Shown: positions 1 to 12,486, numbered from the stretch's first letter. The stretch: DNA of 64,000 bases from Vibrio salinus (GCF_021272385.1 NZ_JAJSDZ010000009.1:682001-746000); one strand, 5' to 3'. Translations and numbers: made by a program. Notes: generated from the letters alone by a model not told the origin.

Positions 1-65
1 GCTACGTAGCCACTCTTTTCTCTACGTTTCTAAATCGCGAGAACGGAGCGCATTATGCGGATCTG

Positions 66-90
66 ACTGTTGAGCGTCAACAGTTTTTTT
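66..90 (+). terminator. Rho-independent terminator of a gene left of the window
   Basis: An 8-bp perfect stem (ACTGTTGA / TCAACAGT) with a 3-base loop is followed by an unbroken run of T on the plus strand. The T run is on the plus side only, so it should end a transcript entering from the left edge. I could not identify any product in bases 1-65. Confidence 0.75.
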
Positions 91-204
91 GAATAAATTT
101 CCAGAAAACGCCCGTTCGACTTTTTTTTATACAAAGAGGTGTGTTTCTGATCAAAAACCAGCATAAAATCAAGCTGGTGAAGATGTGGCGTTCATTTTGA
201 ATAA

Positions 205-233
205 TAAAAAGGTCAACCGTAGGGTTGACCTTG
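205..233 (-). terminator. Terminator of the pth-ychF unit
   Basis: A 10-bp perfect stem (AAGGTCAACC / GGTTGACCTT) with a GTAG loop lies just past the ychF stop. Read on the minus strand it is followed by TTTTT, as expected for a Rho-independent terminator. Confidence 0.85.
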
Positions 234-251
234 TCATTGAATGAGGAAGGG

Positions 252-1343
252 TTATACGTTGAAGCGGAAGTGAATGACATCGCCATCTTTAACAATGTAG
301 TCTTTTCCTTCCAGCCGCCATTTACCGGCTTCTTTTGCACCCTGCTCACCTTTGTATTCAATAAAGTCATCATATCCGACAACTTCAGCACGGATAAATC
401 CTCGTTCGAAGTCGGTATGAATTTTACCGGCAGCCTGTGGTGCTGTTGAACCAACAGGTGTTGTCCATGCCCGGACTTCTTTTACACCAGCGGTGAAGTA
501 AGTATGCAGATTCAGTAATTCATAACCGGAACGGATAACACGGTTCAGACCGGGTTCTTCAATGCCCAAATCGGCCAGAAATTCATCTCTTTCATCGTCT
601 TCCAGTTCAGATAGCTCAGACTCAATCGCCGCACAAACCGGAACCACAACATTATTTTCTTTTTCTGCGAACTCACGAACGGCATCAAGATATGGATTAT
701 CTTCCAAACCATCTTCATTGACGTTAGCAATGTACATGGTTGGCTTCAGTGTCAGGAAGTTCAGATAGGCAATGGCGGCTTTCTCTTCTTTCGACAGGTC
801 TACTGAGCGGGCTGAGCCCCCTTCTGTCAGAACAGGAAGCAGTTTTTCCAGAACGGTTAATTCAAATTTAGCCGCTTTGTCTCCGCCTTTTGCTCTTTTA
901 GTCTGGCGTTGCATCGCTCTTTCACAGGAGTCTAAATCCGCAAGGGCTAACTCAAGGTTGATAACTTCGATGTCTTCCAGTGGAGAGACTTTACCGGCAA
1001 CGTGAACGATATTTTCATTCTCGAAGCAACGTACAACATGGCCAATCGCGTCTGTTTCGCGGATGTTTGCTAAGAATTTATTACCCAGCCCTTCACCTTT
1101 TGATGCTCCGGCAACCAGACCCGCAATATCAACGAATTCCATTGTTGTCGGTAAGATGCGTTGTGGGTTAACGATTTCAGCAAGTGCATCCAGACGTAAG
1201 TCCGGGACCGGTACAATACCTGTATTTGGCTCAATAGTACAAAAAGGGAAGTTAGCTGCTTCAATCCCTGCTTTGGTAAGTGCATTAAATAGAGTTGATT
1301 TACCTACGTTTGGTAAACCCACGATGCCACATTTAAAACCCAT
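252..1343 (-). CDS. ychF: Redox-regulated ATPase YchF (Obg-family)
   Basis: This is the universal translation-associated P-loop NTPase that prefers ATP over GTP and binds ribosomes in the cytoplasm. The P-loop GLPNVGKST is at residues 9-17. The Walker B/G3 region reads DIAGLV. The usual NKxD guanine motif is replaced by NVNE, which is the known reason the family binds ATP. A coiled-coil segment lies in the middle and a TGS domain at the C-terminus (FIEYKG...[13 protein letters not shown]). The length of 363 residues equals that of the E. coli protein. It lies 11 bases downstream of pth, so the two genes are probably cotranscribed, as in E. coli. Confidence 0.97.
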   Translation of the reverse strand: MGFKCGIVGLPNVGKSTLFNALTKAGIEAANFPFCTIEPNTGIVPVPDLRLDALAEIVNPQRILPTTMEFVDIAGLVAGASKGEGLGNKFLANIRETDAIGHVVRCFENENIVHVAGKVSPLEDIEVINLELALADLDSCERAMQRQTKRAKGGDKAAKFELTVLEKLLPVLTEGGSARSVDLSKEEKAAIAYLNFLTLKPTMYIANVNEDGLEDNPYLDAVREFAEKENNVVVPVCAAIESELSELEDDERDEFLADLGIEEPGLNRVIRSGYELLNLHTYFTAGVKEVRAWTTPVGSTAPQAAGKIHTDFERGFIRAEVVGYDDFIEYKGEQGAKEAGKWRLEGKDYIVKDGDVIHFRFNV

Positions 1344-1354
1344 GTCTGTAAACC

Positions 1355-1945
1355 TTATTCAATTTTGAAACTGTGTAAGCGATTTTGTGCTTTAGCCAGC
1401 CCATCTTTAAGTAATATATCTAAACAACGAACAGATTCGTCCACTGTTGCATTCAGGCATTCCTGTTCTTTTGCCGGAGCTTTCCCGAGAACATATCCGG
1501 CCACTCTGTCTTTATGGCCCGGATGCCCGATACCGATTCTTAACCGATAGAATTCTTTGTTGTTGCCAAGTTTGCTGATGGTGTCTTTGAGACCATTATG
1601 GCCTCCGTGTCCACCACCTTTTTTAAATTTAGCGACCCCGGGAGGTAAATCAAGTTCGTCATGAGCGACCATGATTTCCTCTGGATTTATTTGGTAAAAC
1701 TTTGCCAGAGCGGAAACCGCTTTACCGGATAAATTCATAAAGGTGGTTGGAATCAGTAAACGAATATCCTGACCATCTTTCATAATTCGGCCTGTCAATC
1801 CAAAAAACTTTGGTTCATTTTTTAGTGTTACATTATTGATGCGAGCTAATTCTTCAATTACCCATGCGCCTGCATTATGTCTTGTTTTTGCATATTCAGG
1901 CCCTGGATTGGCTAGCCCAACAAGTAGTTTAATTTGTTGACTCAC
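1355..1945 (-). CDS. pth: Peptidyl-tRNA hydrolase
   Basis: It cleaves the ester bond of peptidyl-tRNAs that drop off the ribosome and so recycles tRNA. The family signatures are present: [17 protein letters not shown] near the N-terminus with the catalytic His at residue 23, NLSGKAV, and HDELDLPPG followed by [10 protein letters not shown]. The 196-residue length is typical (194 in E. coli). It is the first gene of a two-gene unit with ychF. The 135 bases between it and the prs terminator should hold its promoter. Confidence 0.97.
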   Translation of the reverse strand: MSQQIKLLVGLANPGPEYAKTRHNAGAWVIEELARINNVTLKNEPKFFGLTGRIMKDGQDIRLLIPTTFMNLSGKAVSALAKFYQINPEEIMVAHDELDLPPGVAKFKKGGGHGGHNGLKDTISKLGNNKEFYRLRIGIGHPGHKDRVAGYVLGKAPAKEQECLNATVDESVRCLDILLKDGLAKAQNRLHSFKIE

Positions 1946-2026
1946 GGTCAGGCTCTCTCTGGAATATAAAGGCGCCGTATAATAGCACAGAAAATTTTCA
2001 ATAGGAGCATGTTTGTATTCTTAAAC

Positions 2027-2054
2027 GAAAAAGGCACGCATTATTGCGTGCCTT
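2027..2054 (-). terminator. Terminator after prs
   Basis: A 10-bp perfect stem (AAGGCACGCA / TGCGTGCCTT) with an ATAA-type loop is followed by TTTTT on the minus strand. It ends the lolB-ispE-prs unit before pth. Confidence 0.85.
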
Positions 2055-2080
2055 CAATAAGCAAATGCTATTATGTCAGC

Positions 2081-3028
2081 TTACTGGTTAAACATTGCTG
2101 AGATAGATTCTTCGTTACTGATACGGCGAATGGCTTCTGCCAGCATGGTAGACAGTGTCAGTACGGTGACTTTTCCGGTTGCTTCCATTTCTTTGGAAAG
2201 GGTAACAGAGTCAGTGATAATAACCTGATCTAGTACAGAGCTCTTAATGTTGTTTGCAGCATTGCCGGAGAAAACTGCGTGAGTTGCGTAAGCAAATACA
2301 CGTTTTGCACCACGGTTTTTCAATGCTTCAGCGGCTTTACATAAAGTACCACCGGTATCGATCATATCATCAACGATGACACAGTCACGGCCTTCAACAT
2401 CACCGATAAGGTTCATCACCTCAGCAACGTTTGCACGTGGGCGTCGTTTGTCAACGATAGCAATATCAATGTCTCCCAGTGCTTTTGCTGTTGCACGGGC
2501 ACGAACAACACCGCCAAGATCAGGAGAAACAACAACAGGATCTTCCAGTCCGCGTTCTACCATATCTTCCAGCAGTACAGGAGTACCGAAGATATTGTCA
2601 ACGGGGACATCAAAGAAACCTTGAATCTGTTCAGCGTGAAGGTCAATAGTAAGAACACGGTCAACGCCAACATTGGAAAGAAAATCAGCGACAACTTTTG
2701 CTGTGATAGGCACACGGGCGGAACGTACACGACGATCCTGGCGGGCATACCCAAAGTAAGGGATAACAGCTGTAATACGACCCGCAGAAGCACGACGCAT
2801 GGCATCAATCATTACAACCAGTTCCATTAGGTTGTCGTTTGTCGGGGCACAAGTAGATTGAATAATAAAAACATCGCTACCACGGACATTTTCGTTGATT
2901 TGTACTGCAACTTCTCCATCAGAGAAGCGGGATACAGTAGCATCACCAAGGGAAATATACAGACGGTCAGCAATACGTTGGGCTAGTTCAGGTGTGGCGT
3001 TACCAGCAAAGAGCTTCATATCAGGCAC
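2081..3028 (-). CDS. prs: Ribose-phosphate pyrophosphokinase (PRPP synthase)
   Basis: It makes 5-phosphoribosyl diphosphate from ribose 5-phosphate and ATP, the precursor of purines, pyrimidines, histidine, tryptophan and NAD. It is nearly colinear with E. coli Prs (315 residues). The ATP/flexible-loop region [17 protein letters not shown] and the PRPP-binding loop [12 protein letters not shown] are intact. The start is GTG (GTGCCTGATATGAAG), as in E. coli, with GAGG eight bases upstream. It follows ispE by 28 bases and is probably cotranscribed with lolB and ispE. Confidence 0.97.
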   Translation of the reverse strand: MPDMKLFAGNATPELAQRIADRLYISLGDATVSRFSDGEVAVQINENVRGSDVFIIQSTCAPTNDNLMELVVMIDAMRRASAGRITAVIPYFGYARQDRRVRSARVPITAKVVADFLSNVGVDRVLTIDLHAEQIQGFFDVPVDNIFGTPVLLEDMVERGLEDPVVVSPDLGGVVRARATAKALGDIDIAIVDKRRPRANVAEVMNLIGDVEGRDCVIVDDMIDTGGTLCKAAEALKNRGAKRVFAYATHAVFSGNAANNIKSSVLDQVIITDSVTLSKEMEATGKVTVLTLSTMLAEAIRRISNEESISAMFNQ

Positions 3029-3056
3029 GGTGGAAACCTCAGGTTTTCGTCCAGTA

Positions 3057-3929
3057 TTAAATGGTTTGGGTCTCGGAAGATTGACATCTCGCCAGTGCCT
3101 CTTTCAAAGGGGACGTATTTCGCCCCTGAGCGACAAAAGCAAAGACATTACCGGGTAATCGGGCATAGGCTTCCTGAGCTTTTTTTGCGCTGGAAAATTC
3201 AGCAAAAACACAAGAACCTGTACCGGTCAATCTTGACGGCGCGTATTGTAGCAGCCATGAAAGTTGCTTATCAACCTTTGGATATAGTAAACGTACAATT
3301 TTTTCGCAATCGTTTCCGTAGTTTTGATCTAATAACGCATTTATAGGACGTTTGGGTGTGTTTCTGGTTAAATCCGGATGAGAAAAAATATCGGCGGTAG
3401 AAATGCTTACGTCAGGGCGGATGACTAAATACCATTTTTCTTCCGGGGATACCGGTGTTAATTTTTCTCCGATTCCTTCTGCAAATGCAGCAAAACCTTT
3501 AACAAATACAGGAACATCTGCCCCAAGCTTAACCCCAATGCGGGCCAGTTCATCATCGTTTAAATGGGTTTGCCAAAGATAGTTTAATGCGACCAGCGTT
3601 GTAGCCGCATTGGACGAACCACCACCAATTCCGCCTCCCATCGGAAGGACTTTTTTCAGATGAATGTGGGCACCCAAAGAGCAGCCGGTCTCACTCTTTA
3701 ACGCCGCCGCAGCCCGGTAGATAAGGTTGTCCCTGAGCGGCACGCCCTCTATCTCTGGGCTTAACGTGATTTCTCCACTGTCATTTGGTGTGATACTTAA
3801 TTTGTCACCAAAATCAAGAAACTGAAACAACGTCTGCAATTCGTGATAACCGTCTTCCCGCCGGCCGGTAATATACAAAAATAAATTTAATTTTGCCGGC
3901 GATGGCCAGTGAGTACATTCCTGAGTCAT
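3057..3929 (-). CDS. ispE: 4-(cytidine 5'-diphospho)-2-C-methyl-D-erythritol kinase
   Basis: This GHMP-family kinase performs the ATP-dependent 2-phosphorylation step of the MEP isoprenoid pathway. Visible signatures are [22 protein letters not shown] at the N-terminus, the ATP-binding loop [15 protein letters not shown], and the C-terminal [12 protein letters not shown] chose the ATG at 3929 because it overlaps the lolB stop as ATGA and has GGAAAA upstream. An in-frame ATG at 3944 would add five residues. The context lolB-ispE-prs is conserved in gammaproteobacteria. Confidence 0.95.
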   Translation of the reverse strand: MTQECTHWPSPAKLNLFLYITGRREDGYHELQTLFQFLDFGDKLSITPNDSGEITLSPEIEGVPLRDNLIYRAAAALKSETGCSLGAHIHLKKVLPMGGGIGGGSSNAATTLVALNYLWQTHLNDDELARIGVKLGADVPVFVKGFAAFAEGIGEKLTPVSPEEKWYLVIRPDVSISTADIFSHPDLTRNTPKRPINALLDQNYGNDCEKIVRLLYPKVDKQLSWLLQYAPSRLTGTGSCVFAEFSSAKKAQEAYARLPGNVFAFVAQGRNTSPLKEALARCQSSETQTI

Positions 3930-4531
3930 GATTTGATTTTCCATTTAGAGATGACCAGATGAAGTTTTGTTGCCGAATGTTTCAAAGATAGCTTATAAGG
4001 TAAAGGAATGACATCTTGGTTCAGTTCAACATTTTGATAACGGCGGTAGACAACGGACCACGGTTCCTGAGCATTGTTGGTCACTGTGCTTAATGTATGG
4101 TTTTCATTAAAGGTATAGTTATCCGTGGGGTTTGGCAGACCTAACAGCCAGTTTTCCAGTTCGGATATGGGGATTTGTAAACCGATGAGTTGTTCAATTA
4201 ACAGGTCAGGATTTTTGTTCTCATAATGCTCCCCCTCGTAAGAATCGATAGTAGATAATTCGGGGGTGATGGTCATTTTCATTACCGTCTGACCAAGAAA
4301 AGTCGAGAGGCGTAAATGGCTGGTGGTGCCAGTTTTTGTTAATTGAATATTCAGAGAACGTCTTTCTGTCGGGGTAATGTAACCAAGCTGACCGGTAATG
4401 GTAAAATTTGTTATCTGAGAAAGTAATTGCTGATGCTGCTGCCAACGAACAGGAGTATTTGCCATTTGGATTGATGAGCAGCCGAATAAAGCCAGACAAG
4501 ACAGAATAATGGAAAAAAACTTTAGTTGCAT
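3926..4531 (-). CDS. lolB: Outer-membrane lipoprotein receptor LolB
   Basis: LolB takes lipoproteins from the periplasmic carrier LolA and inserts them in the outer membrane. The protein has a signal peptide ending in the lipobox LFGC with Cys18 as the lipidated residue. The mature part is the single LolA/LolB-type domain ([23 protein letters not shown], then [10 protein letters not shown]). The length of 201 residues fits the family (207 in E. coli). It is divergent from hemA across 158 bases, the classical lolB/hemA arrangement, and its stop overlaps the ispE start. Confidence 0.94.
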   Translation of the reverse strand: MQLKFFSIILSCLALFGCSSIQMANTPVRWQQHQQLLSQITNFTITGQLGYITPTERRSLNIQLTKTGTTSHLRLSTFLGQTVMKMTITPELSTIDSYEGEHYENKNPDLLIEQLIGLQIPISELENWLLGLPNPTDNYTFNENHTLSTVTNNAQEPWSVVYRRYQNVELNQDVIPLPYKLSLKHSATKLHLVISKWKIKS

Positions 4532-4689
4532 AGGTACATGAAACCTGAGTTAGAGTGAGAACACGGAGCTCACTATAGCATTGAACATCACCTTTAAGTA
4601 AAACAAATACGTTCAGTACTTTTATTCTGTAGGGGCATACAGTAAAATTTCTTTTTTGAATGTCTTAGCTGTCAGAGATATCCCTGTTA

Positions 4690-5943
4690 ATGTCTTTACT
4701 TGCCATTGGTATTAATCACAATACTGCGTCATTAGAGTTACGCGAAAAAGTAGCGTTTGGTCCGGATAAATTACCGGAAGCGCTCAGGCAACTGCGTCAG
4801 CAGGTTGAGGGCAGTGTAATTATATCAACCTGTAACCGGACTGAAATTTATTGTGATGCGCGTAAAGCCGGTAAAACTCAGATGGTTGACTGGCTGTCCG
4901 AGTTTCATCAGGTTGACAGCAAAGAGCTGAAACCCAGTTTATATATTCATGAAGATCATGCGGCGATTCGACATTTAATGAGGGTTTCCTGCGGCCTTGA
5001 TTCTCTGGTTCTTGGTGAGCCTCAGATATTGGGGCAGGTAAAACAGGCTTACTTACAGTCAAGAGAGCTGAAAGCGGTCGATCCGGTGCTTGACCGGCTT
5101 TTTCAGAAAGCGTTCTCGGTGGCCAAACGGGTTCGTACCGAAACGGAAATTGGCGGGCATGCCGTTTCCGTTGCTTATGCTGCCTGCACTCTGGCTAAGC
5201 ATATTTTCGAATCTCTTAGTTCTTCAACTGTATTACTGGTCGGAGCCGGAGAGACGATCGAATTAGTTGCCAAGCATTTGGCATCGAACGGTTGCCAGAA
5301 TATGATTGTGGCAAACCGTACCCGGGAAAGAGCTATGGGACTGGCAAGTCAGTTTGGAGCACAGGTTATCAGCCTTCAGGAAATTCCGGATTATTTGCCG
5401 AAAGCGGATATTGTCATTAGTTCAACTGCCAGTCCATTGCCGATCATCGGCAAAGGTATGGTTGAAAGTGCCATAAAATCACGTCGCTATCAGCCGATGT
5501 TATTGGTTGATATTGCTGTTCCGAGAGATATAGAAGCACAGGTTGGTAAAATTCGGGATGTTTACCTGTACAGTGTGGATGATTTACAGTCAATTGTAGA
5601 CAGCAATATGGAGCAGCGTAAATCGGAGGCGGTTCAGGCCGAAGCCATTGTCACTAAGGAAAGCGACGAATTTATCAGTAAAGTTCGTGCTCTTCAGGCT
5701 GTTGGCAGTATCCGGGAATACAGGGACAGTGCAAATCAGATCCGGGATGAATTACTGGAAAAAGCATTACAGTCTATCGCATCCGGAGTGCCACCCGAAA
5801 AGGCACTTCAGGAACTGAGTCATAAATTGACCAACAAACTTATTCATGCCCCAACCCGCGCATTGCAAAGCGCGGCTGAGCAGGGCGAACTGGCGAAATT
5901 AGCCATAATCAGACAGAGCATAGGCTTAGATGACCTATCCTGA
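4690..5943 (+). CDS. hemA: Glutamyl-tRNA reductase
   Basis: It reduces glutamyl-tRNA(Glu) to glutamate-1-semialdehyde, the first committed step of tetrapyrrole synthesis. The catalytic Cys48 is seen in [10 protein letters not shown]. The NADPH-binding domain follows ([17 protein letters not shown], about residues 180-200), then the C-terminal dimerisation helices. The length is 417 residues (418 in E. coli). It is the first gene of a six-gene plus-strand unit, and prfA follows after 24 bases. There is no strong Shine-Dalgarno sequence before this ATG. Confidence 0.96.
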   Translation: MSLLAIGINHNTASLELREKVAFGPDKLPEALRQLRQQVEGSVIISTCNRTEIYCDARKAGKTQMVDWLSEFHQVDSKELKPSLYIHEDHAAIRHLMRVSCGLDSLVLGEPQILGQVKQAYLQSRELKAVDPVLDRLFQKAFSVAKRVRTETEIGGHAVSVAYAACTLAKHIFESLSSSTVLLVGAGETIELVAKHLASNGCQNMIVANRTRERAMGLASQFGAQVISLQEIPDYLPKADIVISSTASPLPIIGKGMVESAIKSRRYQPMLLVDIAVPRDIEAQVGKIRDVYLYSVDDLQSIVDSNMEQRKSEAVQAEAIVTKESDEFISKVRALQAVGSIREYRDSANQIRDELLEKALQSIASGVPPEKALQELSHKLTNKLIHAPTRALQSAAEQGELAKLAIIRQSIGLDDLS

Positions 5944-5967
5944 TCCTATCATTTTTAAGAAGAAATT

Positions 5968-7056
5968 ATGAAAGCGTCTATTTTAGCGAAACTTGAGTCG
6001 CTCGTTGAGCGTTATGAGGAAGTTCAGCAATTGCTGGGAGACCCGGATATTATCGGGGATCAGGATAAATTCAGGGCACTGTCAAAAGAATTTTCTCAAC
6101 TTGAGCAGGTAACCAAATGCTTTCAGGCCTATCAGCAGGCACAGGAAGATCTGGAAGCGGCAGAAGAAATGGCAAAAGAAGACGATCCTGAAATGCGTGA
6201 AATGGCTCAGGATGAGATTAACGATGCAAAAGAAAAAATTGAATCTCTGAATGATGAGCTGCAGATACTATTGTTGCCAAAAGACCCTCATGACGAACGT
6301 AACTGTTTCTTAGAAATCCGGGCTGGTGCCGGTGGTGATGAAGCGGGGATTTTTGCCGGTGATTTGTTCCGTATGTACAGCCGCTACGCTGAGAGAAAAG
6401 GATGGCGTGTCGAGGTCATGTCATCAAATGAGTCAGAACAGGGTGGTTATAAAGAGATCATTGCTAAAGTGAATGGTGAATCGGTTTATGGTTCCCTGAA
6501 ATTCGAATCAGGCGGTCATCGAGTTCAGCGAGTACCTGCTACTGAGTCTCAGGGACGGGTTCATACATCAGCATGTACTGTTGCGATTATGCCGGAAATT
6601 CCAGAAACGGAAGCCCCGGAAATCAAAGCAACAGATTTGAGAATTGATACATTCCGCTCATCCGGAGCCGGTGGTCAGCACGTTAACACAACCGATTCGG
6701 CTATTCGAATTACTCACTTACCAACCGGTACGGTTGTTGAGTGTCAGGATGAACGTTCTCAGCATAAAAACAAAGCGAAAGCGATGTCGGTTCTTGCTGC
6801 ACGGATTGCTCAGGCTGAAGAGGCTAAACGTGCCGCTGAAGTCTCTGATACCCGCCGTAACCTTTTAGGAACCGGAGACCGGAGCGATCGGATTCGTACT
6901 TACAATTATCCACAGGGGCGGGTATCCGATCACCGTATTAACCTGACTTTATACCGTTTATCGGAAGTAATGGAAGGTGATATGGATTCTCTGATTGAAC
7001 CGGTTATTCAGGAACATCAGGCCGATCAGCTGGCAGCACTTGCCGATCAGAATTAA
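5968..7056 (+). CDS. prfA: Peptide chain release factor 1
   Basis: RF1 reads UAA and UAG and triggers peptide release. The GGQ catalytic motif is at residues 235-237 ([15 protein letters not shown]). The PAT stop-codon-reading tripeptide lies in [18 protein letters not shown]. The length of 362 residues is standard. The RBS AAGAAG stands just upstream. It is followed after six bases by prmC, whose product methylates the GGQ glutamine of this protein. Confidence 0.97.
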   Translation: MKASILAKLESLVERYEEVQQLLGDPDIIGDQDKFRALSKEFSQLEQVTKCFQAYQQAQEDLEAAEEMAKEDDPEMREMAQDEINDAKEKIESLNDELQILLLPKDPHDERNCFLEIRAGAGGDEAGIFAGDLFRMYSRYAERKGWRVEVMSSNESEQGGYKEIIAKVNGESVYGSLKFESGGHRVQRVPATESQGRVHTSACTVAIMPEIPETEAPEIKATDLRIDTFRSSGAGGQHVNTTDSAIRITHLPTGTVVECQDERSQHKNKAKAMSVLAARIAQAEEAKRAAEVSDTRRNLLGTGDRSDRIRTYNYPQGRVSDHRINLTLYRLSEVMEGDMDSLIEPVIQEHQADQLAALADQN

Positions 7057-7062
7057 ACCAGT

Positions 7063-7923
7063 ATGACCGCTTCCGTAAAGCATACCATTGCAGAACTTTT
7101 GAAATCAGCCACTGATGCACTGACGGTCAGTGGCAGTCCGTCACCTTCCGTTGATGCGACCGCGTTGCTGAGTCATGTCCTGCAAAAGCCCAGAAGTTAT
7201 TTTTTGACCTGGCCGGAAAAAACGCTGACTTCGGAGCAATACGACGCATTCAGTAAAGTGCTGGAGCGCCGGACTCACGGAGAACCGGTTGCATACATTA
7301 CCGGAGAACGTGAATTCTGGTCGCTGAATCTTTCTGTTTCCCCTTCGACGTTAATACCACGGCCGGATACCGAGAGATTGGTGGAAGTAGCACTGGAAAA
7401 AGTGAACGATTGTGACGGTGCCGTATTGGATCTGGGTACCGGAACCGGTGCGATTGCGTTAGCGCTGGCCAGTGAGTTACCGGACAGAGAGGTGTTTGGT
7501 GTTGATATCCGGGAGGAAGCAACAGTACTGGCGCAGAATAACGCCGCTAAGCTAAACATCAGAAATACCACTTTCTGGCAGGGAAGCTGGTTTGAACCGG
7601 TTATAACAGGTATGAAATTTGCTTTAGTTATATCAAACCCTCCTTATATTGACGGAGATGACCCTCATTTAAAAGAAGGCGATGTTCGTTTTGAACCAAG
7701 CAGTGCGCTCGTCGCAGATGAACACGGTCTGGCGGATATCAGAACAATTTCCGGGCAGGCAAGAGATTATCTGGAAATAAACGGCTGGTTGTTGTTTGAA
7801 CATGGTTATAAGCAGGGTGAACAGGTAAGGGCGATTTTGAGCTTATTTGGTTACGATGAGATTGCAACGGAGCAGGACTATTCAGGGAATGACCGGGTTA
7901 CTTTCGGACGTTATACAGGTTGA
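7063..7923 (+). CDS. prmC: Release factor glutamine methyltransferase
   Basis: It N5-methylates the GGQ glutamine of RF1 and RF2 with S-adenosylmethionine. The SAM-binding motif VLDLGTGTGAIALALA and the substrate motif NPPY (residues 192-195, in SNPPYIDG) are intact. An N-terminal helical domain precedes the methyltransferase fold (YITGEREFWSL, then STLIPRPDTE). The length is 286 residues (277 in E. coli). It sits directly behind its substrate gene prfA. Confidence 0.95.
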   Translation: MTASVKHTIAELLKSATDALTVSGSPSPSVDATALLSHVLQKPRSYFLTWPEKTLTSEQYDAFSKVLERRTHGEPVAYITGEREFWSLNLSVSPSTLIPRPDTERLVEVALEKVNDCDGAVLDLGTGTGAIALALASELPDREVFGVDIREEATVLAQNNAAKLNIRNTTFWQGSWFEPVITGMKFALVISNPPYIDGDDPHLKEGDVRFEPSSALVADEHGLADIRTISGQARDYLEINGWLLFEHGYKQGEQVRAILSLFGYDEIATEQDYSGNDRVTFGRYTG

Positions 7924-7936
7924 ACTGAGGTAGATG

Positions 7937-8316
7937 ATGTATTTACTGGTTAAAAATGTACATATTTTGACGGTTCTGATTAGTGTCGTTTTATTGACGT
8001 TCCGGTTTGTGTTAATGCTGCGTGATTCCGGAAAAAAACACCATCGCTTCCTGAATGTTTTTCCACATGTTAACGATTCCGTTCTTTTATTATCCGGTGT
8101 GTATCTTATCTACCTGACCGGCTCCCTGCCATTTACCTCTTCAGCTCCATGGCTGACAGAAAAACTCATGTGTGTAGTGGCGTATATTGCTTTAGGGTTA
8201 TACGCTTTGAAGTTTGGCAAAACTAAGTGGCTTAGAACATTTGCTTTTTTAGGTGCTCTTGGCTGGATATTTATGGCTGGTCATATATCGATGACCAAAG
8301 TGCCGACCTTTATGTA

Positions 8317-8317
<1 letters not shown>
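7937..8317 (+). CDS. sirB2: SirB2-family integral membrane protein
   Basis: A small inner-membrane protein of about 126 residues with four hydrophobic segments (LTVLISVVLLTFRFVLML; VLLLSGVYLIYL; LMCVVAYIALGLYAL; FAFLGALGWIFMAGH). The SirB family is conserved between prmC and kdsA in many gammaproteobacteria, but its biochemical role is not established. Two adjacent ATGs (7934, 7937) follow GAGG. The second has the better spacing. Its stop overlaps the sirB1 start by one base, which suggests translational coupling. Confidence 0.88.
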
Positions 8318-10015
<1,698 letters not shown>

Positions 10016-10040
10016 TCCTCTTGTCGTTGTACTCGTTTTA

Positions 10041-10076
10041 ATCCCTTGCTCTTTTAATGAAAGCAAGGGATTTTTT
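10041..10076 (+). terminator. Terminator of the hemA-kdsA unit
   Basis: A 10-bp perfect stem (ATCCCTTGCT / AGCAAGGGAT) is followed by TTTTTT. It lies 26 bases past the kdsA stop. Confidence 0.88.
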
Positions 10077-10213
10077 GATCCTCTGATAGTTAATCTCATT
10101 GTCCGGTAGCCGAGTTCAGTGATTTGTTATATAACTTAGAATTATTATCATGCGCCGGAGTATTTATCCGGCGTGTCAGTTTGTCAGTGGTTACGAATCT
10201 TCAGGGAATGCTC

Positions 10214-11881
10214 ATGGTCTGGGATATGATAAAAAAATATATTGTTGTTTCACTTCTTGCTATCGCAATTATAGGGTGTTCAGGCCCGACACCAAAGGAT
10301 GGACATTGGCAGAAAAATCAAACGTATCACCTTACGGTTCTGCATACGAATGATCATCATGGCCGGTTTTGGACGAATAAGTATGGTGAGTATGGTATGG
10401 CGGCGAGGAAAACTCTGGTTGATGATATTCGCCGGGAAGTGAAAGCCGAAGGCGGGAGTGTTCTGCTGTTTTCTGGTGGTGATATAAATACGGGCGTTCC
10501 TGAATCTGATATGCAGGACGCGGAACCGGATTTTAAAGGAATGAATAAAATTGGCTATGATGCGATGGCATTGGGGAATCATGAATTTGACAACCCTTTG
10601 TCCGTGTTAAGAAAACAGCAAAGCTGGTCAAATTTTCCTTTTTTGTCTGCCAATATTTACGACAGAAATACCGGTAAACGTCTTTTTCCTGCTTATAAAA
10701 TGTTTAATGAGCAGGGCATTAAAATTGCTGTTATTGGTTTGACGACAGAAGATACAGCAAAAATTGGCAATCCCCGTTATATGAAAGATATTGAATTCCG
10801 GGATCCGAAAACCGAAGCGAAGAAATTGCTCGAAGTGATTAACCAGACTGAACAGCCGGATCTGATTTTTGCTATTACACATATGGGTCATTATCAGAAC
10901 GGAAAATTTGGCATCAATGCACCTGGTGACGTTTCTTTAGCCCGGTATCTGAATGAAGGGGCGATGGACATGATTATCGGCGGGCATTCTCAGGATCCGG
11001 TCTGTATGTCAGGACCTAATGTGATTAATAAACAGTTTAAACCTGGAGATGCCTGCCGCCCTGATTACCAGAATGGTATTTATATCGTTCAGGCTCATGA
11101 GTGGGGGAAATACGTTGGCCGGGCGGATTTTGATTTTAAAAATGGCAAATTAACACTGGTTCACTATGCTTTGGTTCCTGTGAATCTGAAAAAGAAAATC
11201 AAAGTGAATGGTGAGTCCAAACGGGTGTTTGTGACCTCAGAAATTCCTCAGAATAAAGATATGTATCAATTCCTTAAACCGTATCAGGATCTTGGTCAGG
11301 CATCACTATCTGAAAAAATCGGACGTACTGATGGAAGATTGGAAGGGGACAGGAATGTCGTTCGTTTTCATCAGACCAATCTTGGCCGGTTAATCGCGAC
11401 GGCTCAGATGGAAAGGACGCATGCCGATTTCGGAATTATGAATTCTGGCGGTGTAAGGGATTCGATCCCGAAGGGTAACATTACCTATAAAGATGTTCTG
11501 AAAGTTCAGCCATTTGCGAATGAGGTGACGTATGTTGATATGAGAGGCGATGAGTTACTGGATTATCTTTCCGTAGTTGCAACTAAGCCTGTTGACTCGG
11601 GTGCATACGCTCAATTTGCCGGTATCTCTATGCAAGTCAGTAATGGTGGTGTGTCGGAGGTCATGATAGACCATCAGCCAATCGATATTGATAAAATGTA
11701 TCGTTTCTCTATTCCAAGCTATAACGCGGAAGGTGGGGATGGTTATCCGAATTTATCGGGTCATTCCGGTTATGTGAATACCGGCTATGTCGATGCAGAA
11801 GTATTGAAAAATTATATTGAAACACATTCTCCTCTTAATACGGACTCGTATGCGCCTTCCGAAGAGATTATTTATGAATAA
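10214..11881 (+). CDS. nutA: Surface lipoprotein 5'-nucleotidase (UshA/NutA family)
   Basis: This metallophosphoesterase hydrolyses extracellular nucleotides to nucleosides and phosphate. The N-terminal calcineurin-like domain carries the two-metal motifs LHTNDHHG, GGDINTG, GNHEFD and GGHSQD. The C-terminal nucleotide-binding domain has NSGGVRDSIP and YNAEGGDGYPN. The start at 10214 (AGGG seven bases upstream) gives a signal peptide ending in a lipobox IIGC with Cys22. It is thus a lipoprotein, like NutA of Vibrio parahaemolyticus, rather than a soluble periplasmic UshA. The open frame extends upstream to 10124, but those extra residues would precede the signal peptide. The length is about 555 residues. 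Confidence 0.9.
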   Translation: MVWDMIKKYIVVSLLAIAIIGCSGPTPKDGHWQKNQTYHLTVLHTNDHHGRFWTNKYGEYGMAARKTLVDDIRREVKAEGGSVLLFSGGDINTGVPESDMQDAEPDFKGMNKIGYDAMALGNHEFDNPLSVLRKQQSWSNFPFLSANIYDRNTGKRLFPAYKMFNEQGIKIAVIGLTTEDTAKIGNPRYMKDIEFRDPKTEAKKLLEVINQTEQPDLIFAITHMGHYQNGKFGINAPGDVSLARYLNEGAMDMIIGGHSQDPVCMSGPNVINKQFKPGDACRPDYQNGIYIVQAHEWGKYVGRADFDFKNGKLTLVHYALVPVNLKKKIKVNGESKRVFVTSEIPQNKDMYQFLKPYQDLGQASLSEKIGRTDGRLEGDRNVVRFHQTNLGRLIATAQMERTHADFGIMNSGGVRDSIPKGNITYKDVLKVQPFANEVTYVDMRGDELLDYLSVVATKPVDSGAYAQFAGISMQVSNGGVSEVMIDHQPIDIDKMYRFSIPSYNAEGGDGYPNLSGHSGYVNTGYVDAEVLKNYIETHSPLNTDSYAPSEEIIYE

Positions 11882-11910
11882 TTGATTTATAAGTGTTTTA
11901 GAGTTAGCTT

Positions 11911-11936
11911 AAAGGCGACATATCTGTCGCCTTTTT
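11911..11936 (+). terminator. Terminator after the 5'-nucleotidase gene
   Basis: The stem AAAGGCGACA / TGTCGCCTTT with a TATC loop runs into TTTTT. It separates the nucleotidase gene from ybaK, so ybaK must be transcribed from the short stretch that follows. The open frame that reads through this hairpin into ybaK is therefore not its N-terminus. Confidence 0.85.
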
Positions 11937-11974
11937 ACGGCGATATTTTTCTCTGGCATTTCTGGGTGGTACTT

Positions 11975-12451
11975 ATGACACCGGCAATCAATTTAGTAAA
12001 AAAGAAAAAGATTTCTCATCAGATTCATCAATATGAACATGATCCTCACAGTGCAAGTTATGGTTTAGAAGCAGCTGAAGCGTTGGGCCAGGATCCGGAT
12101 ACGGTATTTAAAACACTGTTGTTTTCTCTTAATGGCGATGCTAAAAAGTTGGCTGTTGCCATTATTCCCGTCGATCATAAACTCAATTTAAAACTGGCAG
12201 CAAAAGCCGCAGGAGGGAAAAAAGCTGAAATGGCTAATCCTGATATTGCAGAAAAAACAACCGGTTATATTGTCGGTGGTATCAGCCCCCTAGGACAGAA
12301 AAAAAGTTTACCGACGTTTATTCATCATAGTGCCGAGTCATTGGACACCATGTGCGTGAGCGGGGGACGTCGCGGTCTGGAAATTGAGTTGGCACCGGAT
12401 GATTTGGCCACTCTGACCAGAGCAAAGTTTGTAGATTTGTGTCTAGAGTAG
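11975..12451 (+). CDS. ybaK: Cys-tRNA(Pro)/Cys-tRNA(Cys) deacylase YbaK
   Basis: A trans-editing enzyme that hydrolyses Cys-tRNA(Pro) made in error by prolyl-tRNA synthetase. It is a single YbaK/ProXp domain: KKISHQIHQYEHDP, LGQDPDTVFKTLLF, AVAIIPVDHKLNLK, the conserved TTGYIVGGISPLGQKK, and VSGGRRGLEIELAPDDL. The ATG at 11975 gives 158 residues (159 in E. coli). An in-frame TTG at 11882 would add 31 residues encoded across the preceding terminator hairpin, so I reject it. Confidence 0.94.
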   Translation: MTPAINLVKKKKISHQIHQYEHDPHSASYGLEAAEALGQDPDTVFKTLLFSLNGDAKKLAVAIIPVDHKLNLKLAAKAAGGKKAEMANPDIAEKTTGYIVGGISPLGQKKSLPTFIHHSAESLDTMCVSGGRRGLEIELAPDDLATLTRAKFVDLCLE

Positions 12452-12486
12452 GCCTGGTCAACAGCTTCTTATAACTACCTGAATCA

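Noticed and set aside
77..454. An open frame of 125 codons on the minus strand that overlaps the end of ychF
   Set aside because: It runs in another frame through the ychF terminator and the ychF 3' end, and has no family features. It is a shadow of the real gene.
11882..11974. N-terminal extension of ybaK from a TTG codon
   Set aside because: It would be encoded across a Rho-independent terminator hairpin and lacks an RBS. The ATG at 11975 gives the family length.
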